Of a stretch of DNA of 64,000 nt, positions 46,366-59,409 are shown piece by piece. The position numbers and the translations under genes are program-made. Every line of letters starts with the position of its first letter. Positions within the stretch are counted from its first letter, which is position 1. Source of the DNA: Myxocyprinus asiaticus. Lineage: Eukaryota; Chordata; Actinopteri; Cypriniformes; Catostomidae. The notes beneath the pieces are model-generated. The model searched no databases and was not told the DNA's origin. It was given only the letters and a program-made list of their open reading frames with translations. The stretch spans positions 8,139,501 to 8,203,500 of the forward strand of contig NC_059393.1 of the NCBI RefSeq assembly GCF_019703515.2, written 5' to 3'.

Positions 46366-47089
46366 GTATGATTTCCTAATGCATTGTCGGGAGAGCTCTA
46401 TATTTAACTAAAACTATAGCTTTTTTTTAAATGTGTCTTTTTCTTAATTTATTACGTGTTTCAAATCTTAGATTAAGCTATTTGAAATGAGGATGTCTTG
46501 TTTTGTGTGTCAGGTGGTGCTAAGAGTTTGACAAGGCATCCAGGAAGTAGTCTGGTTAAACAGCTTTTTTACCAGTAACATCTCATGTTATTATGCATTT
46601 ATCATTTGAAGGACTATACTACTATTAATAATATACCCGCTGTTTGGCGCATTTGCCACTGTGCGAATCTATAAGATGATCTTACATGTTTTATTCATTT
46701 ATTATTTTAGAGTTATGCTTATTTAACATAGCTTTTACGCATCATACCAGAATTATGTCCATTATAAGCAGATGCGATCTGCTGCATGAATGTATTTCTG
46801 TACTTGTCAGTTTCTCCCACTCCCACTACAGGCAAATATAACGGTGTTGACAGCATAGAGTTAAGAATAGACAGCTTTGATGCCCTTGATGAAAACATCA
46901 GCGATGGTTTACATATGGAGATTTCATCCAACAGGTGAAACCTGCATGTTGGTTTGAATAGACAATGCTGCATGCACTGTATGGTGCTACCGACAAAATA
47001 CTTTACTGATGAACTTTCCAGACGCCGTCTGCAACAATATAACGAAATGAAAAGTTTGCAATACAGAGTAATAGGATGTTGGTTTTGTG
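46366..47089. other. Intergenic or putative intron DNA
   Basis: Nothing recognised. Confidence 0.4.
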
Positions 47090-47480
47090 ACGTCTCAAAA
47101 GCGTCTTTTGGGAGCGGTTGACACAGGACGCGTTCTAGGGTTTTTAAAACAGCTAGAGCGAAACGAAACGAGCGCAGCTCTTCAGACGCGGTTTTTTTTA
47201 GTATCTAGGGGACCGTTCACACAGACGGCGATTTTTCGTCCGCCCGCGCTGTTTACCAATTGTTTTCCGTTGTAGAAATTCGCTACACGGTCGTCGATGC
47301 GACGCGTCTTCCTGTTTTTGTCAGCGTTTCACGCAGGATCGCCACGTTTCTTAGACGCCATGTCAAGTTAAAAAGAACTTTGACTGTTAAAAACGCGTTT
47401 GAGACACCTGAGTTCTGTTCTGTTCGTTGAGATGCCTCTAGCTTTTTAGAGGACCAGCCAATATGCATTTAGGACAGATG
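47090..47480. mobile_element. CpG-rich GTTCACACAGACG-type repeat
   Basis: Contains GACACAGGACGCGTTCTAGG, AGGGGACCGTTCACACAGACGG, CGATGCGACGCGTCTTCC and AAAACGCGTTTGAGAC. The same words recur in the tandem region 50870-52000 and at 62405-62500. Probably a non-autonomous DNA element. Boundaries are unclear. Confidence 0.5.
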
Positions 47481-49354
47481 CCAAAAGACTTGGTCGGACA
47501 ACTAACAAAGTAATTCACTGTGGCGTCTATATCTTGGTGTCATAAAAGAGGACTGCAAACATGAGACTGTCAGCTATTAGTGTTTTGTACTTTTATATTG
47601 ATGTCATTAAAAATAAAAGTAAGACCTGCAAACAAAGGCATTACTGTTTCATAGTGCCAACAAACTGTTCTGCCCAGAATTTAGGCGTGTAGACTTTGAA
47701 CTCTAGCATTGCAGTATTTTTTTTATTGTTTTCATTTGTGATTTTTTTTAGACCTGGTTCTCTTATGCATCTATTTGTTTTCATTTATGGGCCAAATTTC
47801 ACACAGAGCGACCAAACAATTAAAAACTGTATTCAATACAGTTTCCTTAAGAACACATATCAACAAACTGCACTCTGTGCACAAAAGGAGGAAGAGCACT
47901 GTAACATAAATGGTTCGGTTTACCTATAAGCTTTCATTGTTTAAGCCCTTCTCTTCTTCTTTCTCATATGCATGGATCAACTTTCGATATGTGAACTGTC
48001 CAGGTCTCCATACCTCCATTCATGACACATAAAGAAACACACATCTATGCCACAACTGGCTTTATTCTCTATGCATTTATTGGGAAATGGAGTGGATTTT
48101 GAGAAGTAGCTTATGAAAGAGTACTTGTTTGGCAGATTATAGATTCTAGCGTCTTTTTGTTGGATCAGTCATCTCTGGCTTGCCACTAAATGCATGTTGG
48201 TTTGGTCGGGCGACAAATATTCCACTTGAACAAGCATGACATTTGTGAAGTTGTAAGTACACAAGGGTAAAAGTTCTTGGTGGACACTGGAGAATTATGA
48301 GAGACATGCGATCTGCTCTGGCGTTTGTTTCACCGTCACAGTATACCGATAAGGGCTAATTGAGTTGACTTATGGCAGAAAACTCTGACTTAAGACTTAA
48401 ATTGCGGGTACAATGTGTGCATAAATTGTGGTTTTTATTGTTTTGAATCTAAGTCAAATGTTCAGAATGAGCTAAATTAATAGTTTCGAAATTAAAAATT
48501 TAACCCGTTCATTGTGTAGTAACAATGTCAATCTGTAACGTTGTTTGTACAAGGTCTAGCCATGCACCTTGGATAATCTTGAATTATTAAATGCTGTCTT
48601 AGGTTATTCACTTAAACTGGCACTCAACTCTGAATTATCACCTTGAGGAGTTTACCATTACCTACTGCATCTCTCATTTATATTTCATAACTGGTATACC
48701 ATACTGACCTTGAACCCATTGGGCTGTAATTTTAGCTGAAAGTAGGATTATTAATTGGCGTCCAAACCAAATTTTCTTTAAAACTAGTCAAAATCATTAA
48801 ATTTTTAATTGACGCCATGATTTAAAATTTTCCTAATTGCATAGTTTAGAATAATAGGTAATTTCTTTGTAGTGAGATGCATAACCAGTTGGATGTATTC
48901 TAATGGCACGTCCACACTTTCGTTTTTGAAATGCTCTAGTTTCATTCTAGCACGAATGAGAGGCATACATGTAGCAAAATCGATGTATTTTTAAACAAAT
49001 ACGAGCTGGTGTGGACATCAGCAAATTTGTGTTGGACTGATACTGTCACAATGCACTACCTTGCATCACGAATAAATCAGCAAAGGTACAAAACAATGCA
49101 CATCTTCTTGCAATTCCTGCAGCTTGTGAAGTGACATTGAAAATCAAAGCAATCGGATGTTGTTATTGGGACACCATAGTTTCCTTGTTTCGAAAAAGTT
49201 TGAAAGTCAAAAACAAATTCAACCACATAAAACATCATAATGCTAATTTAAGTGTCTTATCATCCAGTGATTTCAAGTGGGAAAGTTTCGGTCAGTTGTC
49301 TTTTTTTGAATTCCATGAACACAAATAGTTTTTGGCGAACTTTTCAGCAATCAC
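47481..49354. other. Intergenic or putative intron DNA, nothing recognised
   Basis: A GTCCACACTTTCGTTTTTGAA stretch at 48910-48930 is like a common DNA-element end. Otherwise no feature. Confidence 0.35.
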
Positions 49355-49770
49355 TAAAGGCTGGTGTATACTTCAGTTTTTCTGTGTGTGTACCATTACA
49401 TCTCACACATGGATGAGTGCTCTAACCTTTGAAAGTATGCACGTTTGACCGCAAGCCTGTATGGACATGTCCGCCGCATGCAGGGCCATCCCTAGCAAAG
49501 GCGGGACCCATGGTGAGGTCCCCTTTGGAAGTGATCACCTTCCAGGGAGGGGGTCCCCTCGGTAGCCACCACAGCTTACCCTAAGGATGGCCCTGTCTTA
49601 TGCGTTTTAAGACTGTTTTGTGTTACTCTTTAGAAATGTCAATGGCAGGCAAATAGAAAACGTGTGTCTAAAAAAACTAGGCTGCACGCAGAGAGTAGGT
49701 GCATACTGTGCTGATGACGAAATATGCAGCACGTAGAAAACCGAATGACACTTTGGCCTTAATCTTGGCA
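49355..49770. mobile_element. Third, diverged AAAGTATACTT-family copy with a small MITE inside
   Basis: GGTGTATACTTCAG at the left and CTGCACGCAGAGAG, GCTGATGACGAAATATGCAGCA at the right align loosely with 28555-29017. Between them, 49482-49594 is a hairpin with ends CAGGGCCATCCCTAG and CTAAGGATGGCCCTG. No clean TSD. Confidence 0.5.
49482..49594. mobile_element. Short MITE CAGGGCCATCC...GGATGGCCCTG
   Basis: Inverted termini of about 15 bases enclose a GGGACCCATGGTGAGGTCCC inner hairpin. Total length is 113 bases. Non-coding. Confidence 0.65.
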
Positions 49771-50869
49771 GAGCAGGAGAACACAATGCAGCATGTCATA
49801 GATCAAAAACAAGTTCAAGCTGTAGTGGTCTTTGCAGTCAGCAACTGACTTCAATGCTTATAACTTCAGTTTCAGGTGTTTTTGCTACATTGTTTTGGTT
49901 TTGTACCCCTATAGTGTATACTGTATTTACTGTACCCCTTCAGTGTGATTCTTCTAATGCTCTGGACTCTTTATGTGGTGGAATGAGTGCAGAAAGCAAT
50001 GAATTTTATGTGCTTTCAGCTCTCAGGAAATGTACATGGTTCTAAAATAGAGATGGTTATGTAATAAAGCCAAGCGCTTCATCCAAACTGCAGACCTGAA
50101 GTCTCTCATGGTAGTCAGGACTTTGAAGCTGTCCTGGAATTGCTGCTTTTCAACTGAGATGATGAAGTTGATGGCTCACAAAAGCCCTGAAGGCCATAGG
50201 CGATGTGCGAGGGGAACTACTACAACTCACTGACCTATAGATGCGGAAGAACAAATCACTTCTAATTAGGGGCTTCTTGGAGGCTTCTTGGAAAGTAGAA
50301 TGCTTCTATGGAGGGGGGCCTACCACTATTGTACCACTGTGGAAAACTCGGGATGCTCAACCAGGTCTGTTTGAATCAAGATCATTAATGCTGCTTGAGA
50401 ATAAAAGCAGACACTATCCCAATGTAGTCTGCCATTACGCCACTTTTTTCGATATGTGCACTCCTTGTTAAATGGGTTGAAATTGGCAAGTGGATTCTTT
50501 GTTGGAGCTTTCTGAATCAATTGCCTGGATTGTAATTGACAAAAATGGTCCTGCAAGGACAAATCGTCATTGTCCATTCAACAGCACTTTGCTGGCAAAT
50601 GCAAAGCCTGAGGGAATCAAGTCAGTCCATGCCTTACAATACCCTTTTGTCACTTGTCACATTTTGGCTTATGCAAATGCACTGGGCCTTGTCTTTGCTA
50701 TGCTGACCAGAATCTGAGGCACATTTGTAAGTCAGTCAAAAACTGTGCACCGCTTTCAAAACAGTTTCCAAAAAATACACCTCTGCACTCTGCTTAGTCA
50801 AAGCTGGTTGACACTGCCCCACAAAACACCAACATATGAAATATCTAAAGTTGACTGTTGGATTTAGGA
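49771..50869. other. Unique-looking non-coding DNA
   Basis: Base composition is less AT-biased than most intergenic DNA here. No domain-bearing frame or repeat structure was found. Confidence 0.35.
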
Positions 50870-52000
50870 GCCATTCAGACAGAAAACATTCTTGCACTAA
50901 AGAAGCAGGTGTCTGAGATGACTTTTTAACAATTTACTTTTTAACTTAACATGACATCTAAAATATGTGATGCTGAAAAAACAAAGATGCAACGTCAAAG
51001 TCAAACGAAGAGACAGAGTCAAAGATGACAGTGTAGTGCACGTTTACATGAACAGTTCAAAGCAGTGGACAAGGACACAAAAAACAGGTGTTTTGAGATG
51101 CAAAAATGTCTATCTTGACACGCTGTCTAAAAATGTGATGCTGAGATGTGCCGCAACAGTCATAAATGTAAGTGCCTTGAGAAACATTGTTAAAAGTTGA
51201 GGTTCTTCTTGACACGGCGTAAAACGTGACGTGGCGCAAAAGTAAAAAAAAATGTCCATGTAGCGCATGTTTACATACTGTCTGCATAAAACATTAGCGG
51301 CTGTGTTAACATTAATATCACGTTAAGACGGTACAGGTTTTTGTCCCATCTGCTTACATTCATGTAATAAATTTGTGTTTACATTAATTTCACGTCAAGA
51401 GGGGCATTTTGACCAAGAAGCGCATTTGACTGTTCAAATGCACAGCTGCATTCACCACGAAACATGAGTGCTATAGAGATAACGCACAGACATATGCATG
51501 TGAGCGTTTGAAAGCAGCCGGCTGTAGTCAAACCAAGCACGGGTACCGAACTGAGTCAGTACTGCCGGTACTTTTAACATCAGTGGGTATTACAATATTG
51601 AACTGAGCAGAGATTTCGCAGCACCCCTAGACAGTTGTGACAGGACCCAGTTTGGTAACCACTGGTCTGGTGCATATTCACATAATATAATTTTTTTAAA
51701 AGCGGATACGGACATAAAAACACAGGTGTCTTGAGACGCCTGAAAACGAGATGTGGCGCAGTGGTCAAAGATGACATTCTAAGCATGCATGCATAAATAA
51801 TTGAAAAACAGCGGATACCAACACAAAAACGCAGGTGACTTGAGACGCGTTTTTAAAGTTGAAGTTCTTGAACTTGACACGTTATCCAAAAACACGATGC
51901 TAAAAAACAATATGATGCGGTGCAGTGGTCAAAGAAGTTTGTGTAGCGCATGTTCATATAAACAACTGAAAAACAGAGGATATCCCTTACAAAAATGTAT
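50870..52000. repeat. Diverged tandem repeats of a GACGC/GTCAAAGATGAC unit
   Basis: Roughly four copies of an ordered block set: GCAGTGGTCAAAGATGAC, TGTAGCGCATGTTTACAT, AACAACTGAAAAACAGCGGAT, ACACAAAAACGCAGGTG and TTGAGACGCG, then TTGAAGTTCTTGACACG and AAAACACGATGCT. Copies start near 51010, 51225, 51690 and 51760-51930, about 200 bases each with indels. It shares words with 47090-47480. Confidence 0.6.
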
Positions 52001-52180
52001 AGTTCTGTCAAACTTACTGCAAACGATGTAAATGATGACAGAATTTTCATTTTTGGGTGAATTATTACTAGCCGTTCCTTGTTTGTAGTAAATAAAATTA
52101 TACTTTAAATTAATCCTTTGGCTGGGCATTCCATGTCAAAAGTCTTTATTTGAACCACATATCTAAATAGGAAAAGCTTT
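52001..52180. other. Spacer with a short Angel-like end
   Basis: GATGACAGAATTTTCATTTT followed by TGGGTGAATTATTAC at 52033-52069 is an Angel-like terminus without its partner. Confidence 0.45.
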
Positions 52181-52620
52181 TAATAGTAGCAGGCACGACA
52201 ACAGCCAGCCTGCAAGCCATCAGCTGTTTAAGTGAAATGCATCAGAGGTGTGGATTGCCATCCACATGCTCTTGTTTGTTGCGTCTGTGGCTTGGGTTGC
52301 CACAAGAGGACGGCGCACATGCAAAGATAAATAGTTTCAGATAGACCGCTGATGCTCCCAGGGAGTGGAAATTTACCATTGCTCGTGTTATCCCCTGCTC
52401 CAAAGCTGTGACCAATCTGCTGATGGCTTTTAATTGTCTTAGTCTGTGGGCGGGTCGTGGTGTCACTTCGGCTTACACTGAGCCTGCGGTCAGAGGTATG
52501 GTGTCTACTGACAGAACATAGACCAATCGGACTCAGCCATGAAGGAAATGTAAGTGGAAGACATGGCATAAATGAACTATGTTGACATGTAAAGGGAATG
52601 TATGTTTGCCTTATAGGTAT
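52181..52620. other. Compositionally balanced non-coding segment
   Basis: About 400 bases of unbiased sequence with no repeat structure. It contains GATAAATAG and CAGATAGAC words near 52326-52345, CTGTGACCAATCTGC and TAGACCAATCGG CCAAT-type words, and GGGCGGG. It lies upstream of the slc6a6 ATG, possibly inside its first intron. It could be a conserved regulatory element; that is inference from composition only. Confidence 0.25.
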
Positions 52621-53644
52621 TTTAACTTATTTTATTTTTTTGCGTAGGGGGTGTGTTTGTGTGTAAACTGAGAAAGTGGCCAACTTTGACTTGGAAATGT
52701 TATGAATAAAATTGTAAAGGTATGATTTGTTGATGTTTGTATTTGATACTTCAAGGCAAAGGATTTGTTGCACATTTAAAGTATGAGAATCTTTCAATGG
52801 TGGGAGATCCTATAGTCATGGAAATCCTAAAATAAATAGCATGGAACTTGAAAATTACCATTTCCAGGCCTGAAAATTTTAGCATTGTCAAGTCGTCCAA
52901 ATGTATATACTGTATATTTTTGTCTGGGTATTCTAGGTTTTGGCTAAAAATGGCTCTTTGTGAGTGCAATGAAATTTTTTTTTTTAAATATCCTTATCTA
53001 GTAATCACGAGTGACTGGAAAATTCTTGGAAAAATCAATGGTTATCAATCATTGGATATTCTCTGGTCAGAAGTTATGGAAACGCTGTATCAAAACGTGG
53101 ATTGTTACTGAAATGGTATTTGTCTTGTCTGTTAACATTTTGTTTCGTACTATAAATTGTATGTCTAGATAACTGCTGTCCGGCAGTGCGATTTGAATCA
53201 GTTAAACTAGGTACTTGCTAGTTTGGTCATGTTTTTAACTCAGCAGTTTGTTTGCTTTGAATCTCTGCCAGGTTAGTTTGTGTCACAGTGTTCTGAATGG
53301 AATACAAAAGTGTTGGTCAGGATTTTGCTCTAGTTATGTAACGGAACATGTATGAGATTTAGCGAGCTCCTAAGCCTTGGAAATACACAGATTTAACCTA
53401 CCTCAAGGGGATGATCTGCATTTGTTGAACTTTTTAGACTATTTTGTAACAATCTAATGTGAATGACCGAGTGAATGCTCCTGTGCTGTATTTGAAAATA
53501 TAGAATAGAAACTTAGTTGGTTGGCAATGGGACAGTGTTTTACTGGTCCATCACTTGTGAATTTGTAGTAGAAATAACACCCAAATCCTAATGTGACCCG
53601 AAGATGAACTTTTCATTTTGGGTTTGTCTGACTTTTTTCACACC
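52621..53644. other. Intergenic or putative intron DNA
   Basis: Nothing recognised. Confidence 0.4.
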
Positions 53645-54305
53645 TCACCAAAATGACCTGCTGGTTGAACTGCGATGCTCCTCATTGATCTCTGCCCGCA
53701 TCACCTTTGTCTATTGATGGACTACACTCTTGAAATGGAGTACATAGACTATCAATTAATTACCAACAAAAGCCTTCATCAGCCAACTAACAAAGGACAA
53801 TGCATCTATGTGAACTTCTGTGGTTAATCCAGGATGGACTTCAAAGACATTAGTCATTAATCTTACAGTTCATAAAACATCTTTGTTTAAACACTGACCC
53901 TTAACACTTACTTAGTTTAATAATTTTAAACCATGACTTGCACTGCACACAAATAACTAATATTGGCATTATATTCATGATGTTAGCCAGAGGGGAACTG
54001 GCCCCCACAATGAGCCTGGTTTCTCCCAAGGTTATTTTTCTCCATTAACCAACATCATATGGTGTTTTGTGTTCCTTGCCACAGTCGCCTTCGGCTTGCT
54101 CACTGGGGTTCTAAATACAATTATTATTTATTTATTTAATTTTTATACTCAATTTACAATCATATTTAATCAAACTACATAATGATGACTCTAAGACTTT
54201 ATAGATATTACAGTTTCATTTTCTGATAAAGCATGATTTTCTGTAAAGCTGCTTTGAAACAATATGTGTTGTGAAAAGCGCTATACAAATAATAATGACT
54301 TGACA
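53645..54305 (+). mobile_element. Retroelement 3' segment, copy B
   Basis: Second copy of the family at 8845-9470, about 90 percent similar by eye. It ends TGTAAAGCTGCTTTGAAAC...GCGCTATACAAATAATAATG. Same orientation. No coding frame. Confidence 0.72.
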
Positions 54306-54655
54306 CCTAAGATCATGTTCAACTAGAAGGTATAGTTTTTCAAGACAAGCTGTGATGTTGGCTTGTCTAAAAGTTTAAACTAGTTTTAAAAGTGTGATGT
54401 TATTTAGACATTACAGTATTAAGATAGATAGTAAAATAAAATAAACTCACATAGATAGTAAAATAAATGGATGGATGGATGGAAAAAGAAAGGAAAGCAA
54501 TTACAAAATTACAATTCAATTACATTTGAATTTTTTTACAATTGGAGTTTGAATAGCCTTGCCTGTCTTACATTCGGTCAATGGGATTGGGGGATTTTTT
54601 GATTGCCCCCTACGGGAACACCATGAGTCAGATCAGTTGGAAAAGGCATAGCACA
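54306..54655. other. Spacer with (GGAT)n microsatellite
   Basis: A short GGAT run at 54467-54483. Nothing else. Confidence 0.5.
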
Positions 54656-55277
54656 CTAAGGGTGGTTTCACACTAGCACTTTTGGTGTGCACCCGAGTCC
54701 ACTTGAAAAGGTGGTCTGGGGTACGGTTCATGTGAACTCCGGTGCGGTTCACTGCTAATATGAACGCAATCGTACCAAATCTTGGAAGAGAACCACTATT
54801 GATGACCTATAATTCACGTCTTTGCAGGCTCCTGATCGCAATTATTATGGTTTAATGAATTTCTCATGCCAGCTTGTGTCCAAATAAATCACCTTCAGAG
54901 AACAGCTCACATTCTTCACATCTCTTGCAATGCATCCGCGGGCTCGTGGCAGACAAACGCTAATATTCTTCACATCACTGCACATTCAGTGCATCCATGG
55001 CAGACAAACATAATTTTCGTTTTGTGCATGTAAAGTTTTGGTAGTAAATCCAAAGAAATTAATACTTTAATAACACGTTGAAACTGTCTTCTGGAGTTGT
55101 TGCCTAGTTACAGTGGTAAACAGCTGCAGCTTGTACTTACGTTAATGATGTAAAAGGACTGTGGTTCGGAAGCAAACAATATGATGTGAACAGAGACCAG
55201 AGAGGGCAGGGGGAGGGTGGAGGAAACAAACTCTGGTTCGGTCCAAGCAATCGAGCCAAGTGTGAAAGAACCCTAAG
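54656..55277. mobile_element. Long non-autonomous element with GGGTGGTTTCACACTAG ends
   Basis: The left end CTAAGGGTGGTTTCACACTA pairs with the right end AGTGTGAAAGAACCCTAAG. Inner pairing is also visible (GGTACGGTTCATGTGAAC and AACTCTGGTTCGGTCC regions). About 620 bases, no transposase. Confidence 0.75.
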
Positions 55278-56189
55278 TCAGAACAGTCTGAAGACCTGTA
55301 CCAAGTTTCGTGGATGTAGCTTGAAACAGTAGGAGTTGCAATCAATAATTTTGTTCTTGGTTTAGGAATTTTGGGAAAACCTTAGACCATGGCTGCATCC
55401 AAAAACTAAGGTAGCTGCCTTTATGCCTAATCATTTAATGGAGTAACCAACAGCATTTTTGAATGCATGTACTTCTTAAGAAAACTGGTCTCAAACAGTT
55501 TGAAAAGCAACTTATTTTCACCTTACCTCCATATACAGCCTCTGAAAGCAGCAGTTGCTTTGAATAAATGCATCTACCAAATGCATAAATATAAATTTGA
55601 ATTAATAACTTTAGACCGACAACCAGCAAAGAACACCTTATAACATTGTAGAACTGATATCCAGAGAACCGCTATAAACATATTTGGAGTCTTGGCATGC
55701 GCCACACTTCAGGCTCATAAGTTAGTATGTTTATTAATTTGTCTGTTTATTATAGAACAGCCCTTAAAGGAACGGAAAACAGAATATATGTGTATATATT
55801 GAGTGTCAAGAGCACCATGAAATTTTCCCTCTCTTCCTTCGTCTCCTAGAGAGCAGGAAAAAATCATACTTGTGTTTAAGAAACCAGCCTCACAGTGGGA
55901 CTATATTTTGTTCAACTGTTGCCAATCTGTAAGGGAGTCTGGAGTAGGCAGGGATGTTGGAGCCAACTTCGGTATCTTACTCTCTGTGATTTCATCTTGA
56001 GGGCTCTATGGCAAGTCTGTCTCATGCTTTGAAACAGAAAATGCCAAACCTGACTTAATTACTCTGTCCTTGAATAGAATCCTTACAGTGTAAACACTGT
56101 GTTCATTAAAGGGACATGGACAGGATAAACACATACCACTTCTCAAGCTACAAAACTAAACCCCAATGAGTGAATCAAGAGAGTCATTT
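55278..56189. other. Spacer, nothing recognised
   Basis: A few T-rich runs. No gene or element boundary. Confidence 0.4.
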
Positions 56190-58500
56190 TTAAAGAATTC
56201 TTTGGAGTTCAACACAAGTTAAGCTCAATCAAAAGCATCTGTGGCATAATGTTAATTACCACAAAAAAATGATTTTGACTTGTCCCTCCTTCTTTAAAAA
56301 AAAAAAAATAGTTCACCCAAAATTGAAATTTCTCTCGTTATTCACCTACCTTGATGCCATCCCAGATGTGTATGACTGTCTTTCTTCAGCAGAACACAAA
56401 TTAAGATTTTTAGAAGAAGAACCTTCTAAAAGGTCCTTATTATGCAAGTTCACAGGTGCCAGCACTTTGATTGTCCAAAAGTCATATTTAGGCAGCATAA
56501 AAGTAATCCACACGACTCCAGTTGATTAATGAATGTCTTCTGAAGTGAATCGATAATTAAAAATGTTTTAACTTTAATCAGCACTTCCATCCAGAGCTCT
56601 GATGCTGTTTGAAATGGCCAAACTATCGCGTGACGTTCGTTCTTCTGTTGTAAATAGGCGCTGCTTCCGAATTCTCACATGGACTCGCCGACGCGCTTAC
56701 GTCACGTGAGAGCCGAGGTTTGGATTGTGTCTAGTTAGAGGGCCTCAGGATTGCATCCCTGCTATTTGTAGATGATGTGGTCTTGTTGGCATTATCATGC
56801 TGTGATCTCCAGCGCACACTTGGGAGGTTTGCGGCTGAGTGTGAAGTGGTTGAGATGAGGGTCAGCACCTCCAAGTCTGAGGCCATGGTTCTCTACCGGA
56901 AAAGGGTGGATTGCTCTCTTCAGGTAAGGAGAGAGCAGCTGCACCAAGTGGAGGAGTTCAAGTATCTCGGGATCTTGTTCATGAGTGAGGGAAAGTTGGA
57001 GCATGAGATCGACAGGCGGATCTGTGCAGTGTCTGCAGTAATGCGGTCACTGTACTGGACCATGGTGGTGAAGAAGGAGCTGAGCTTGAAGGCAAAGCTT
57101 TTGATTTACCAATAGGTGTATGTACCAACCCTCACCTATGGTCATGAGCTTTGGGTAGTGACTGAAAGAATAAAATTGCGAATACAAGGGGCCAAAATGA
57201 GCTTTCTTCGTTGGGTGTCAGGGCTCACCCTAAGGAATAGGGTGTTAAGTTCTGACATCTGAGAGGGGCTTGGAGTAGAACCACTGCTCCTCCGCATTGA
57301 AAGGAGCCAGTAAATGTGGTTTGGGCATCTGATTAGGACATGTCCTAATTCGGGCATGTCCAACTGGGAGGAGGCCCAGGGGAAGACCCAGAACACGCTG
57401 GAGTGATTATATCTCTCGGCTGGCCTGGGAACGCCTCAGGATCCCCCAGGATGAGCTGGAGGATGTGGCGTATGGGCTACTTTGCTTAGTCTGCCGCCAC
57501 CGTGATCCAATCCCGGATAAGCGGTTGAGGATGGATGGATGCATGGAAATAATAGACAAACCATATATTTTTGTAATCGTCTATTTGTTTACAATAAGTC
57601 TCAGCAGTCAACTGATCTGTTTTATGCTTGATACATAATTTATCCTACTATGGTGTGGGATTGGGAAGTCCTTGTCATGTGGGCACTGAGGTATGCATGA
57701 TGTCATAACTTCCTCTTTATCTTGACCATATTTGGAATGAAAAATGAACTTGTGCACCTTCTTGCTTTGTGGAGGTTTGGAAATCACCATATGAAAGAAT
57801 TACAGCATGTCAGTGGATCATATCGCATAATTTAGTGGAAAATTGACATAAAAAATAATTCTTCATGAAGTAAATATGAGGAAATATAAAAATGTACGTA
57901 AATGTGCACTCTATTGGATGTTGTTCACTGAAGCCTGCTATTGACAACTCTTTGGGAGATTACATCACTGAATAGGTACGTGTGTCTTTATAATGTTTTA
58001 ATTATCGATTTATTTTTTAAACAAACCTACCGATTTGCTTTAGAAGACATTCATTGATTGACTGGAGTCATATGGATTAATTTTATGCTGCCTAAATGTG
58101 ACTTTTAGACTGTCAAAGTGCTGGCATCCGTGTACTTGGATTATAAGGACCTGACAGAACTCTATCTTCTTCTAAAAATCTTTATTTGTGTTCTGCTGAA
58201 GAAATACAGTCATACACATCTGGGAAGTGAATAATGAGAGAATTTAAATTTTGGGTGAACTATTCCTTTAAAAAGCAAAAAAATCAAGGTTACATTGAAG
58301 CACTTACAATGGAAGTGAATGGGGCAAATTTTTGAAGGGTTCAAAGGCAGAAATGTGAGGCTTATAATTTTATAAAAGCACTTACATTAATTCTTCGGTT
58401 AAAAAATCGTATATAATTTAAGCTGTTTAAAGTTGTTTAAATCGTCACTTTAATGGTCTAGGTTTGTGGTAATCAACATTATGCCACAAATGCCTTAAAA
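56190..58500. mobile_element. Three-level transposon nest
   Basis: Outer layer: a TTAA-family MITE like 19794-20403. Its left arm is at 56190-56300 (TTAA at 56190-56193, CAACACAAGTTAAGCTCAATC, TAATGTTAATTACCAC) and its right part at 58270-58495 (TACATTGAAGCACTTACAATGG, TGTGGTAATCAACATTATGC). Middle layer: an Angel-like palindrome, left arm from 56308 (ATAGTTCACCCAAAATTG) and right arm to 58265 (TTTTGGGTGAACTATTCC). Inner layer: a LINE fragment at 56730-57545. The nesting gives an order of insertion, with the LINE last. Confidence 0.78.
56730..57545 (+). mobile_element. 5'-truncated LINE, RT C-terminal part
   Basis: The frame gives LFVDDVVLLALSCCDLQRTLG with the RT FVDD box, then STSKSEAMVLYRKRV and QVEEFKYLGILFMSEG (ORF 56777-57115). 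Downstream, after frameshifts and stops, come YGHELWV and SFLRWVSG blocks. The 3' end has GAGGATGGATGGATGCATGG, short tandem ATGG units. The FVDD box with the YLGILF block marks a non-LTR RT. I think of I-related fish LINEs but cannot assign the clade. Confidence 0.8.
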
Positions 58501-59408
58501 AATTTAATATTTCTTTAATTGAATCAGCTATGATGTGTGGATACAATCATATATTGCGATACTACTTGTAACAATTTTGTGCTGACACTTTAGATTCTTG
58601 TATCAATACTGTACATTCATTTCATCTACCAGAACTCAATTAATGCAGAACTCATTTTTTTTAACAGTTGCTTTCCAATTATGATATTGTAATGAATCAT
58701 GACGTATGCATTGTGAAGTTGATGCCAATACCCAGCTGTTTTTATGTAATTGTATTATTCAATCGAAAGTTCTAATTATTATTTCTAATTTAGTTACTGT
58801 ACATTTTCATCCAGTCACATTTTATATATAGAACATTTGTCGCAAGGTATCATGTATGTTAGCTTTTTCCTGCTCAAGTGTCTGCTGCTTTGTGTCTGTT
58901 TGCGTTGTATATAAAATGTTCTTGAAAAAAAAATGTGTCCCTACTTCCGGATTCCAAAATGCCAGTGTGATGTCTTGGTGGTTTCCATTGTGAATTTATG
59001 GTAAAGAAAGGAACAAAACAAAGCACTGAGAGTCATTTCAGTTTTACAACTGGTTTTGTACTGTACATCTATTTGTCATTCGGAGCAAGTTTGACTGTAA
59101 AAAGTATTGTTATAGAATCTTAAAGTTGCTTGCAGTTGTGACAATATGCGTCTGCTGTGTTGTATGTGACTTCCTGTCTTAGAACCTCACCGAGATGTCT
59201 TAAATCATTTCAACCATCAAATATTTCTCTGGTGTGAACATTTCTCACATTTCGCAAAGCTGCTGTTCTTAATGAACTTTTTATGTTTGGTGAAATTATA
59301 AAATGATTAGAATGTCACACAAAATTTTGGACATCTACACTTACAGTACAAGACCTTTGGGGTTCTGTCAAGAGCTCAGTTTTGACCCATTGTTCTCCTC
59401 TACATTAG
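58501..59408. other. 5' flank or intron directly upstream of the slc6a6 ATG exon
   Basis: AT-rich. CTCCTCTACATTAG at 59395-59408 resembles a 3' splice site with a pyrimidine-rich lead, so the ATG exon may begin at 59409. No CpG-rich promoter is present here, which fits a spliced 5' UTR. Confidence 0.4.
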
Positions 59409-59409
59409 C

